A DNA stretch of 32,885 bases from contig PLYZ01000054.1 in assembly GCA_003151935.1 (NCBI GenBank), positions 8,746 to 41,630 of the forward strand, read 5' to 3'. Within the stretch, counting starts at the first letter, position 1. Each line of letters starts with the position of its first letter. The stretch is from Candidatus Dormiibacterota bacterium. Lineage in GTDB: Bacteria; Chloroflexota; Dormibacteria; Dormibacterales; Dormibacteraceae. The position numbers and the translations under genes are program-made. The notes under the pieces are model-generated. The model saw only the letters and a program-made list of their open reading frames with translations, did no database searches and was not told the DNA's origin. Positions 15,451 through 22,900 of the stretch are shown here, piece after piece.

Positions 15451-15962
15451 GATTTCGTCTCCTCTTCGAGATTTGCGAGCGTGGTTTCGATCAGATCCGC
15501 CAACCCCAAAATGGAGGGCATCAGCGGTCGCAAGTTGCCGATCGAGAAGTCGCCGAGCGTTGCGCTTGCGATACTCAATCTGTCTTGCAAGTAGCCGAGT
15601 GTTTCGCGGGTACCGAGCCCTGAGTTGACAGACTTCCGCGCCACTGCATCCGCTCCGCTCATCGCCAATGCAGCACCTCGCAGAGCTTCGGCTGCCCGCT
15701 TCAGGGTTGCCGAATCGTCCACGGTGAGCGGGAGAACCTTCGGCTTCCCAGGTTGCAGGGCACTGACGATCGTGCCTAGCGGACCCCGCTCGAACGGGAT
15801 GGGGTCGGACATGATCACCTTCTGAATGAGTGAGCCGCACTTCGGGCAGGCCGGCTGCCCCATCCTCCATAGGGCGCCGCACTGATCGCACTCGTAACGG
15901 CTTCCGCCCAGACCAGATTCAGCCGCGCGGAGCTCTTCCACGGTGGCTAACTTCCGGCTCAT
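15447..15962 (-). CDS. Zinc-ribbon protein of the mobile element
   Basis: A 171-residue protein with a classical zinc ribbon, CDQCGALW and CPKCG (Cys25, Cys28, Cys39, Cys42). A mainly helical C-terminal two-thirds follows (LKRAAEALRGAALAMS; LGYLQDRLSIASATLG). It could bind nucleic acid or act as a partner of a replication or transcription protein; nothing more specific is supported. It is joined to both neighbours by ATGA overlaps. Confidence 0.7.
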   Translation of the reverse strand: MSRKLATVEELRAAESGLGGSRYECDQCGALWRMGQPACPKCGSLIQKVIMSDPIPFERGPLGTIVSALQPGKPKVLPLTVDDSATLKRAAEALRGAALAMSGADAVARKSVNSGLGTRETLGYLQDRLSIASATLGDFSIGNLRPLMPSILGLADLIETTLANLEEETKS

Positions 15963-16141
15963 CGGCCCATCACCGTCTTGCGAGGTGTCAGGATTCCCGT
16001 CCCTGGCAGCGCGCGGCCAGTCCCGTAGGGCTTTGATCCGTCGCGGTCGGTCGGATCGGGTTCGGGTGCTTTCCAGTTACCTCCAGGGCGCCGTCCAGTC
16101 AGAGCGTCGGTCGCGATCGGGGTTCGTCGAGTGTCTGCCAT
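15959..16141 (-). CDS. Small basic hypothetical protein
   Basis: A 60-residue, Pro/Gly-rich and basic protein, probably unstructured. It has the best ribosome site of the operon: AAGGAGG, 8 nt before the ATG, which overlaps the stop codon of the HTH gene upstream. It ends in an ATGA overlap with the zinc-ribbon gene. Function unknown. Confidence 0.6.
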   Translation of the reverse strand: MADTRRTPIATDALTGRRPGGNWKAPEPDPTDRDGSKPYGTGRALPGTGILTPRKTVMGR

Positions 16142-16154
16142 TTTCTTGGCCTCC

Positions 16155-16475
16155 TTAATTCCAGCCCGCCACTGACGGTGGCTTTGGCTTGGTTGTCGTT
16201 GCAGTCGGCGCCGGCACAGACGGACGGTTGGGTACCGGGATCGGCATGGGGTCGCCGCGCTGCAGCTCCACCTTCGGCGCCCCAGACCTCGACCATCGAC
16301 GTAGGGCTTCGTCCAGGGCGGCCGCTGAAATTCGAACTGGACCCCAGCGATGAGCGCCGAGCTGGACCGCCTCGATCGAGCCAGCGTCGAGGTACCGGCG
16401 CACGGTGCTCACGGCCACGCGCAGCCGGCGCGCTACTTCTTGGACGGTCAGCAAGTCGGACTCCGCGGCGCTCAT
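16155..16475 (-). CDS. AlpA/Xis-like helix-turn-helix DNA-binding protein
   Basis: A 106-residue protein with a MerR-like HTH of the excisionase/AlpA type: LLTVQEVARRLRVAVSTVRRYLDAG, then a wing and VRISAAALDEALRRW. The tail from about residue 65 is Pro/Thr-rich. Such proteins act as recombination directionality factors or activators of excision genes in phages and islands. With an integrase in the same element, an excisionase role is the simplest reading, though a plain transcription factor is possible. The start overlaps the upstream stop as ATGA. Confidence 0.75.
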   Translation of the reverse strand: MSAAESDLLTVQEVARRLRVAVSTVRRYLDAGSIEAVQLGAHRWGPVRISAAALDEALRRWSRSGAPKVELQRGDPMPIPVPNRPSVPAPTATTTKPKPPSVAGWN

Positions 16476-16864
16476 GCGTGTCCCTGCTGCTTCGTCGCGT
16501 GAACCGTGACGCCTGTTTTCTCCACGCCGCCCGAGATCGGGGAAGATTCCAGACGCTCGCAAAAAGACCGGAGATTAAACTCGCCGCTGATCGGGACGCT
16601 CCGCGACAAGAGCCGATCGCTTTTTTCGCTTAACCGGGGGTGTGTCATCGCCGGTTCCTCCACGTCGGCTGCTTGCGCTTCCTCATCACGCACGAAGCAG
16701 TTGAGATAGCCCTGATGCCTACAGACACGACCTAAGACCTTGCCTGCACTGATCGGAGCCCGCGAAGGGTCCACCCCTAACCGGATGAGCTCATCCGTGA
16801 GCTCGGCTCTCCATACCGCGCCTGGCAAGACGATGAGCGTCCGCGTGATGGTGGTATCACTCAT
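16472..16864 (-). CDS. Hypothetical protein after the ATPase gene
   Basis: A 130-residue protein of unknown family. The N-terminal part is TLIVLPGAVWRAELTDELIRLGVD; a middle segment reads CRHQGYLNCFVRDEEAQ, and the C-terminus is polar. There is no membrane segment or clear motif. It lies between the RecA-fold ATPase and the HTH gene, with ATGA overlaps on both sides, so its product is made together with theirs. Confidence 0.6.
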   Translation of the reverse strand: MSDTTITRTLIVLPGAVWRAELTDELIRLGVDPSRAPISAGKVLGRVCRHQGYLNCFVRDEEAQAADVEEPAMTHPRLSEKSDRLLSRSVPISGEFNLRSFCERLESSPISGGVEKTGVTVHATKQQGHA

Positions 16865-18000
16865 GCCTGAACCTCCATGAGTGCATCGGCCTGATCCGCG
16901 AAGTAGTCGTCATGGGCCACCAACCCCACCTCCAACTTAGGAGACGGTTCGTTGGAGGTTGCACCCGCCCAGGTGTAGGTCTTGCCCTTTTGCTCCCCAG
17001 CCCCGATCGGTGGTTGCCGGCGAATCCTTCCCTCGCGAGCGAGTTTGGTTAGTGCCTGTCGGACCTGTTCGAGACTAGGACGAGGGTCATCCAGGCCAGC
17101 GTGGAGTTCTTTGGTGGTCTGAAACTCGGCCGTCACGCTTGCGAGCAGCCGGTTTACGACCTCATCTAGCCGTAGGGCTTTGGGGTCTCCGAGAAGTACA
17201 AAGGTGCAACCTCCAACGGAGGGTTGTATAGGTTGGAGGTTAGGTTGAACCTTCTCGTAAATCGCCTCCCGGGACTCGATCAGCCGTGCATAGGTGCGGA
17301 TCAGTCGGCGATCCCTAGCCTGGCTGGGATCGCGAAGGACTTCGAGCGCAATGTCGAAACTGCCGAGCAAGGCGTGACCGCCAGCGATACCCTCGCCGTT
17401 CTCTCCTCCACCCTTGCGCTGGTGGTGAGCCATAACGAGCGTCTTGTCCCTCTTGCGGGCATCAGCTATCCACGGCGTGACCGCGCGCGCAATCTCCGAG
17501 TTGTCTTTCTCGTCCTGCAGCCGGAGAAGGTTGCGGAGCGAGTCCACGATCACGATGGCCTCGTCTCCGTCTCGAGCCCGACCGCTAAGAGTCTCTACGT
17601 CGGCGCCAAGACCGAAGACGACGCGCAGGCCCTTCCAATCACCCGAAGCGCCAGCCAAGCGAGAGGCCCACATAACTTGGGGCTCCTCAGTGATATAGAG
17701 CACCTCGTGGCCTTCGCTGAGCCATTCCCTAGTCAGGGCCACAAGCAGCTCGGTTTTGCCAACTCTGGGATAGCCGGACACCAGATGCGACCAGTCCAGC
17801 ACGAAGTAACCAGAGGCGCCGAGCATTGGCAGATATGGCAAGTCGTCCATGCTCAACTCGGAAGCCACGAGCTCCTCGCCGCCAAGCTCTAAGAGCGGAG
17901 GCTTTGCCCGCCAGCTATGTCCGTTCTGTGAGAAAGGCCGGTCGCCAGGCGACACCTCGTCCAATCCAGCGAAGTCCGGATACGTTGTGATGTCGTTCAT
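16861..18000 (-). CDS. RecA-fold ATPase (RepA/AAA_25-like) with C-terminal winged helix
   Basis: A 379-residue protein. Walker A is GYPRVGKT (76-83), Walker B is AIVIVDSL with Asp153, and TLVMAHHQRKG (H192/H193) provides a sensor-like motif. This is the plan of hexameric RepA-type helicases and related AAA_25 ATPases. From about residue 300 a winged-helix segment follows (FQTTKELHAGLDD, LEQVRQALTKLAREGRI). A replicative helicase or initiator of the element is the likely role; loading or recombination functions are alternatives. The ATG at 18000 overlaps the upstream stop as ATGA; the longer open frame to 18126 has no support. Confidence 0.85.
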   Translation of the reverse strand: MNDITTYPDFAGLDEVSPGDRPFSQNGHSWRAKPPLLELGGEELVASELSMDDLPYLPMLGASGYFVLDWSHLVSGYPRVGKTELLVALTREWLSEGHEVLYITEEPQVMWASRLAGASGDWKGLRVVFGLGADVETLSGRARDGDEAIVIVDSLRNLLRLQDEKDNSEIARAVTPWIADARKRDKTLVMAHHQRKGGGENGEGIAGGHALLGSFDIALEVLRDPSQARDRRLIRTYARLIESREAIYEKVQPNLQPIQPSVGGCTFVLLGDPKALRLDEVVNRLLASVTAEFQTTKELHAGLDDPRPSLEQVRQALTKLAREGRIRRQPPIGAGEQKGKTYTWAGATSNEPSPKLEVGLVAHDDYFADQADALMEVQA

Positions 18001-18188
18001 GCCACGGCCTTCTGGTCGCCGATGAGCGCTCGAGCCCAGCGCCGATGCTCGAACTCTCCGAGCGCCGCGAAGTCGGCCAGCCGCTGACGAAAGCGCAAGT
18101 TGCGCTCTAGTCGACACGCGAGCCATTCGCGGTGCTCATCGCTGCCCCAGAGAGGCGGCCATGGGTTAGAGTGGTTCGGGGCGTGCAT
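17997..18188 (-). CDS. Small Trp/Arg-rich hypothetical protein
   Basis: A 63-residue protein (NPWPPLWGSDEHREWLACRLERNLRFRQ...). It starts 23 bp inside the XRE gene and ends in an ATGA overlap with the ATPase gene. The composition suggests a helical, nucleic-acid- or partner-binding peptide. Unrecognised. Confidence 0.6.
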   Translation of the reverse strand: MHAPNHSNPWPPLWGSDEHREWLACRLERNLRFRQRLADFAALGEFEHRRWARALIGDQKAVA

Positions 18189-18516
18189 CTAGTCCATGCA
18201 CCTCCGTCGTTGGCGGGACCGTCTCGGCGAGTGATCGCGCTGAGACGGTTTTCTTTTCCGGCGCTAAGACGAGCATGTCGGCGCCGATCATCAGCGGGAT
18301 TCCGAGCAGTGCCTCAGTGATCCGCCGAAGGGTCCGCTCTGAAACCGGACGCCCATGACGAGCCCGAGACATCGTCGGCTCAGGGATGCCCGCCCGCGCG
18401 GCGAGAGTGCGCTGGTTTACGCCCCGGATGCCGAGCTCGAAATCGATTCGAGCACTATCCAGGCGGACGCCGCTCTTGCGCGGAAGGGTGGACGACAGGG
18501 TGTCTGTCTTTGCCAA
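18166..18516 (-). CDS. XRE-family HTH regulator, likely element repressor
   Basis: A 116-residue protein with a Cro/CI-type HTH at about residues 28-70 (VNQRTLAARAGIPEPTMSRARHG, then SERTLRRITEALLGIPLMIGADMLVL). The C-terminal tail is short and has no peptidase or oligomerisation domain. It is first in the leftward operon, next to an inverted repeat, so autoregulation is likely. The TTG start at 18516 is provisional; its GGAGG lies rather far upstream (13 nt). Confidence 0.8.
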   Translation of the reverse strand: MAKTDTLSSTLPRKSGVRLDSARIDFELGIRGVNQRTLAARAGIPEPTMSRARHGRPVSERTLRRITEALLGIPLMIGADMLVLAPEKKTVSARSLAETVPPTTEVHGLDARPEPL

Positions 18517-18523
18517 AATGGAA

Positions 18524-18547
18524 AGCCAACCTCCATCGAGATTGGCT
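18524..18547. promoter_or_regulatory. Candidate operator upstream of the XRE gene
   Basis: AGCCAA and TTGGCT (18524-18529, 18542-18547) form an inverted repeat with a 12-nt spacer, 8 bp upstream of the XRE start. TTTGCCA is also repeated directly on both sides (18509-18515, 18551-18557). Such symmetry close to an XRE gene fits an autoregulatory site. Confidence 0.45.
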
Positions 18548-18581
18548 GCTTTTGCCAGACCCGGCTTGTGGCGGCCCCTAA

Positions 18582-18655
18582 CGAGTGTCTTTCACTCGCG
18601 GAGTTACCGCCCTGACCGCTTCAGCGCCCAGTATAGCGTGCTCATGGCGCGTCAA
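18582..18655 (-). promoter_or_regulatory. Promoter region of the leftward operon
   Basis: On the minus strand TTGACG (18650-18655) precedes TATACT (18630-18635), with a shorter than usual 14-nt spacer. Downstream is a perfect hairpin CGAGTG/CACTCG with a 5-nt loop (18582-18598). This is the only good promoter candidate upstream of the 12-gene run. The hairpin could be an operator or leader structure. No gene is seen in 18517-18717. Confidence 0.4.
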
Positions 18656-18717
18656 CATGCCTATTTGCCCACCCCCTTGCGGACGGTTGGACCGCTTACC
18701 CCCGCCTGGCGTACCCC

Positions 18718-19689
18718 TCAGTCGGCGTCCTTCTGCAGGTAGCCCATCATCGACTCATAGAGGTCGGTCGAGCTCGGGTGGCTGTAAGTGTTCGCGATCA
18801 TGCTGAGGTCAGCGTGTCCGAGGATGCGCTGCAGCGTTACCGGGTTGTTTGTCCTGCGCATAAAGTCGGTCGCGAACGAGTGCCGCAGAAGGTGAGGGTA
18901 GACACGCTTTTTGATGCCCGCACGCTCAGCTGCAACGTCGACCATATCCTCAGCGCTGCGCTTGGCCAGGGGTGCGTACTCGCCATTCGGCCGGCGACGG
19001 GCGGTGATGAATAGGTGGCTCGTAAGAGCATCCGCAGGGCGCCGTAGGGTCAGCTGGCGCAGGAGAGAGAACAGGGCGGGCCGTACTGGCAACTCCCGGC
19101 CGCTCTCGCCCTTAGCGCCTCCGCCCTTCGATCGGTGACGGATCAAGACGAACCGGCCAGCGCGGCCGCGGTCTGCTAGGTCGTCAACTGTGAGCGCCAG
19201 GGCCTCCCCGAGACGCAGCCCGGTCGAGCACATCAACTCGAGCAACGCCTGGTCGCGGATCGTCTGTCCTGACTCCACCAGCGCTTGCATCTCAGCCCGT
19301 GTCAGAACCTTCTCACTGAGGTCCTGCTTGGGAACCTTGGGCCGCGGAACGCTCACGCCTGCCGGGACGCTTCCAGCCGCCCACTTGATGAACTGGCGAG
19401 TGCTCCGCAGGTAGGTGGCCACGGTGGCAGGTGAGAGTGCCTTACCGTCGTCCTTGCGCCGGCTGTTGAGTTCAGCCGCCAGACGGTCTATGGCGCGCTG
19501 GTCGAGCTGGTCTAGGCGGTTGATCCCCTGAGCCCGACAGAACGGCAGAAGGATCCGCTCCAGCCCATCGGCGTAGAACTCCCGGGTGCGCTTGTTGCGT
19601 GTCCGCGCCTCGACGTTGACGAGGTAATCGGTGATCGCGTTCTCGAGCTCTGTGACGGCGCCGCCTGGCAGGACTTTGACCGTTGGCAA
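18718..19689 (-). CDS. int: Tyrosine recombinase (integrase) of the element
   Basis: A 323-residue site-specific recombinase with an N-terminal SAM-like core-binding domain (about 15-105) and a catalytic domain. The active-site set is complete: Arg159 (STGLRLGEAL), Lys188 (RHRSKGGG), His266 and Arg269 (YPHLLRHSFATDFM), His292 (GHADLSMIANTYSH) and nucleophile Tyr302. It lies 156 bp from the right attachment site, so it is the enzyme that inserted the element into tRNA-Pro. The TTG start has a GAGGGAG ribosome site 7-8 nt upstream, and a good promoter lies at 19739-19767. Confidence 0.95.
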   Translation of the reverse strand: MPTVKVLPGGAVTELENAITDYLVNVEARTRNKRTREFYADGLERILLPFCRAQGINRLDQLDQRAIDRLAAELNSRRKDDGKALSPATVATYLRSTRQFIKWAAGSVPAGVSVPRPKVPKQDLSEKVLTRAEMQALVESGQTIRDQALLELMCSTGLRLGEALALTVDDLADRGRAGRFVLIRHRSKGGGAKGESGRELPVRPALFSLLRQLTLRRPADALTSHLFITARRRPNGEYAPLAKRSAEDMVDVAAERAGIKKRVYPHLLRHSFATDFMRRTNNPVTLQRILGHADLSMIANTYSHPSSTDLYESMMGYLQKDAD

Positions 19690-19708
19690 GTGCGTACTCC
19701 CTCTAATT

Positions 19709-19727
19709 GGTGCGGCTGTAACGCACC
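19709..19727. repeat. Inverted repeat in the integrase leader
   Basis: GGTGCG and CGCACC (19709-19714, 19722-19727) with a 7-nt spacer lie just downstream of the predicted int transcription start. It could be an operator or a leader hairpin that limits integrase synthesis. Confidence 0.4.
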
Positions 19728-19738
19728 TGACCTTGTAA

Positions 19739-19767
19739 ATGATAAGGCTCCGTCAAGAGTACGTCAA
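19739..19767 (-). promoter_or_regulatory. Integrase promoter
   Basis: On the minus strand TTGACG (19762-19767) and TATCAT (19739-19744) are separated by exactly 17 bp, a near-consensus sigma-70 arrangement and the strongest promoter match in the window. The predicted start near 19732 gives a leader of about 43 nt. CGTCAA is repeated (19751-19756, 19762-19767), so the -35 box may be part of a regulatory site. Confidence 0.65.
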
Positions 19768-19820
19768 TGGCTAATCAAGTGCGGTAACCGAATACGCGCG
19801 ATCCTGTTAGCGGAGGTTTC

Positions 19821-19835
19821 GAATCAGTGAATCAG
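19821..19835. repeat. Right-end direct repeats, candidate integrase arm sites
   Basis: GAATCAG occurs twice in tandem with 8-bp phasing (19821-19827, 19829-19835), directly inside the right attachment site. The same heptamer is present twice at the left end in opposite orientations. Confidence 0.45.
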
Positions 19836-19845
19836 GCGAGTACGC

Positions 19846-19884
19846 CCCCCAGTCAGGTGCGCTACCGAGCTGCGCTACTCCCCG
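19846..19884. repeat. Right attachment site (39-bp copy of the tRNA-Pro 5' half)
   Basis: Identical to 10669-10707. Only nucleotides 1-39 of the tRNA are present; the sequence on the element side cannot continue the cloverleaf, so this copy is not a functional tRNA. Confidence 0.9.
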
Positions 19885-19896
19885 CGTCCAGTGGTA

Positions 19897-19902
19897 ATCG
19901 TA
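19897..19902 (-). promoter_or_regulatory. Displaced native promoter of tRNA-Pro
   Basis: TACGAT on the minus strand lies 12 nt before the first base of the tRNA half-gene at the right junction, where a tRNA -10 box is expected. Before integration it would have served tRNA-Pro; now it points through the right attachment site toward the integrase gene. Confidence 0.4.
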
Positions 19903-19911
19903 CCCGGGGCC

Positions 19912-22900
19912 TTAGCTGCGACCCGCATAGGCGACCAGGCCACGGTGCGTCGAGGTGAAACCCGCCTCGCGCAGCATCGCATTGAGCGGCGAGTCCATCA
20001 CCGGCACGCCGTCGACGCGCTGCACCTCCACCCTGCCCGCAAGCACCGCCATCCCGATCAGGGCGCGCAGGTGCTCCGGAGTCACCTCGCCGTTCGTGAG
20101 CAGCGAGCGCCCGCCCCGCTCCAGGTAGAGCTTGATCAGTCCGTCATCCAGGACGACGTAGGCGCCCGCGGCGCGGCCCATCCGCCCGTCAGAGCGCGGC
20201 CACGACAGAAGAGATCCGTACGCGTTGGCGGGGTCGGTCGCGGCCAGGGCGACGATGCCTCCGCCTGAGTCGCGCAGAGCTCGAAGCCTGTCCACGGCGC
20301 CGGGCAGGGCGAACTGCGAACCGCCCAATCCCTCGACGAAATATCCGCGCCGGATGCGTCCTGACTCCTCCATGGCACGCAGCACCGGGTACAGCGCGGC
20401 GAAGGCGCCCGGCCACCCTTCGGCCACAACCGTTTCGCGAGTCAGCACGCCGTAGCGCTGCAGCAGGACGCCGGCCTCGGAATGCAGGCGTTCGGTCGGG
20501 GCGGCTACCCCTACGCCGACGAGGTCCGCGACCAGCGACCAGCGGCCGGACGCGCGGGGTTGGGTGAGTCGCGGAAGCCGCGGCCGGTGGGGGGACCTGC
20601 GGGCCGCCGGCCCAAGGAGGCGCAGCGGAGCGAAGGTGTCGTTGGTCACCCCGCCCGACCAGACGAGGTCCCACAAGGCATCGAGGACGGCTTCTTCGTC
20701 GCCGCCGCCGCTCGCGTTGTAGAGATCGCGGAAGAAGCTCGCGCCCCGTGCCTTCAGGTGCTCTCGCAGCCGTCGGTGGAGCTCGCCGTCAGGCGCATCT
20801 CCCGGCTGTGAGAACAGGCGTGGAGCGTCTCCTCGCAGATACAGCGCGACCTTGCCGTCGCTCGCACCGAGCGAGCCGCGGCCGACCCAGACCACCTCCC
20901 CCATCGAGATGAGCTCGTCGAGGAGACGAGGGCTGTAACCACCGACGCGAGCCGCGATCACATCGCGCTCGATCACGCTCGCGGGCAATGCCGCGCCCTG
21001 GAGCTGGAAGACCACCTCGAGCAGCCTGTCCACCCCGCTGGCTTTGGCCCCGATGCCATGCCAGGCCGGCAGGAAGCGTGCGACCGCTTCCGGCGCGACA
21101 GATTCGACCTCGTGGCGGAGCGCTGCGAGGGAGCGCCGCCGGAGGACTCTCAGAACCTCTGGATGGCAGTATTCGCGTCCCTCCCTGGCGCGCCGGAACT
21201 CGCCCGCCAGGACGTCTCCGCGCGCGGCGAGCCGCGTCAACGCCGCCTCGACCGCGGGCGACGGCAGCGCCCAGCGGGTCGCCGGGTCGAGGGTCACGAA
21301 CGGCACGTGGGTGCGCGCCCAGCGCCGGAGCAGCGAGTCGAGCGGTTCGGGCCCAGGAATCAAGAAGACGTCGGGTAGGCCGACCGGAAGGCTTGCTCCG
21401 AGCGCCTCTCGATACCGGCCCGCGTCCTCCGCGGCGATCCATCGCGATTCGCCAGCGAGCCGAACGGATGCCGCCCGCCGCTCGCGCTGGAGCTCGCTGA
21501 GCCATTCCTCTGAGATGCCGCGAGCGGCCGCCTCGCCGACTGTGAGGTCCCCGAGGCGCACGAGTAAGTCGTGGGCCTCATCCGGATCTCGCGGGTAGCG
21601 CTCCGGCAGCAGCCCTTGCAGCTCCAGCTCGACTGCGGCGATCGCGTCGGGGTCGAGTAGCTCGCGAAGGTCTTCGCTGCCGAGGAGCTCGGCCAGCAGC
21701 TCGCGATCGAGCGTCAGCGCCTGTGCGCGGCGCTCGGCCAGAGGCGCGTCACCCTCGTACATGAACTCGGCCACGTACGAGAAGAGGAGCGATGACGCGA
21801 ATGGCGAGGGGCGTTCCGTGTCGACGGCGACCACGCGAATCTCACGCGAGCGGATGGCGCGGAGCAGTCCCAGCAGGGCCGGCATGTCGAAGTGATCCGT
21901 CATCACCTCCCGCCAAGTCTCCGCCAGGATCGGGAAGTCGGGATACTGGCCCGCCACTTGCAGCAGGCCCGCGCTGCGCATGCGCTGCTGCCACAGCGGA
22001 GTGCGCTGTCCGGAACGGCGGCGGGGCAGCAGCAGCGAGCGCGCCGCGTTCTCCCGGAAGTGCGCCGCAAACAGTGCCGACGCGGGCAGCTGCGAGGCAA
22101 TGAGGGCCTCTACCTCCTCGGGCTCAAGGATCAGCTCGTCGAGCGAAGGGGGAGCCTCGACCTCGGGCAGGTGCATCGCGATCCCGTCATCGGTCCAGAG
22201 AGCGCGAACGTCGACGCCCAGCTTTTCCCGCAGGCGCGCCTCCATCGCCAGGGCGAGCGGGGCGTGAACGCGACCGCCGAACGGCGTGTGGACACAGACA
22301 CGCCAGTCACCCACCTCGTCGCGGAACCTTTCCACGACGATCGTCCGGTCGTCAGGCACGGCACCCGTCGCGGCCGCCTGGTCTTCCAGGTAGGCGAGCA
22401 GGTTCTTGATCGCGAGATCGTCGAAGCCCGCGCGCTCTCGAAGGCGCTTTTCCGCGACCTTCGGCTCGCTCGCCCGTAGCTCGCGGACCATCTTGCCGAG
22501 TGCCGCACCAAGCTCGACCGGCCGGCTTGGCGTGTCCGCCTTCCAGAAGGCGATCTTGCCGGGCTCGCCCGGCGCGGGCACGACGAGCACCTGCGACGGA
22601 GTGATCTCCACGATCCGCCAGGTCGAGGCGCCCAGGACGAAGTTCTCGCCCACCCGCGTCTCGTAGACCATCTCCTCGTCGAGCTCGCCGACCCGCCGGC
22701 CGTCGTCGGCGAGGTTCACCGTGTAGAGGCCGCGGTCCGGGATGGTGCCCGGGTTTGTAACCGCTAGGCGCTGCGCGCCGGCGCGACCGCGCACCTTGCC
22801 CGCCACACGATCCCACACGATCCTCGGCCGGAGCTCGGCGAACTCGTCGGACGGATAACGGCCGCTGAGCATGTCGAGCACCGCCTCGAACGCGATCGGC

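Larger units (their letters stand above)
10669..19884. mobile_element. Integrated satellite-like element in tRNA-Pro
   Basis: A 9.2-kb unit lies between two identical 39-bp repeats, with a tyrosine integrase beside the right repeat. It holds 18 genes: five rightward unknowns (10852-12450), a 12-gene leftward operon (18516-12447) and the integrase. Recognisable functions are an XRE repressor, RecA-fold ATPase, AlpA/Xis-type HTH and tail tape-measure protein. Terminase, portal, capsid, tail tube and lysis genes are not recognisable. Genes are intact and overlap tightly, so this does not look like random decay of a prophage. A phage satellite, or a reduced prophage with diverged structural genes, are the main alternatives. 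Confidence 0.85.

Noticed and set aside
19846-19884. Second tRNA gene at the right junction
   Set aside because: Only nucleotides 1-39 of tRNA-Pro are present; the adjoining sequence cannot form the anticodon 3' strand, T-arm or acceptor strand.
10669-19884. CRISPR array, toxin-antitoxin pair or known defence system within the element
   Set aside because: No regularly spaced repeats and no recognisable nuclease, toxin or defence domain; the XRE protein is better explained as the element repressor.
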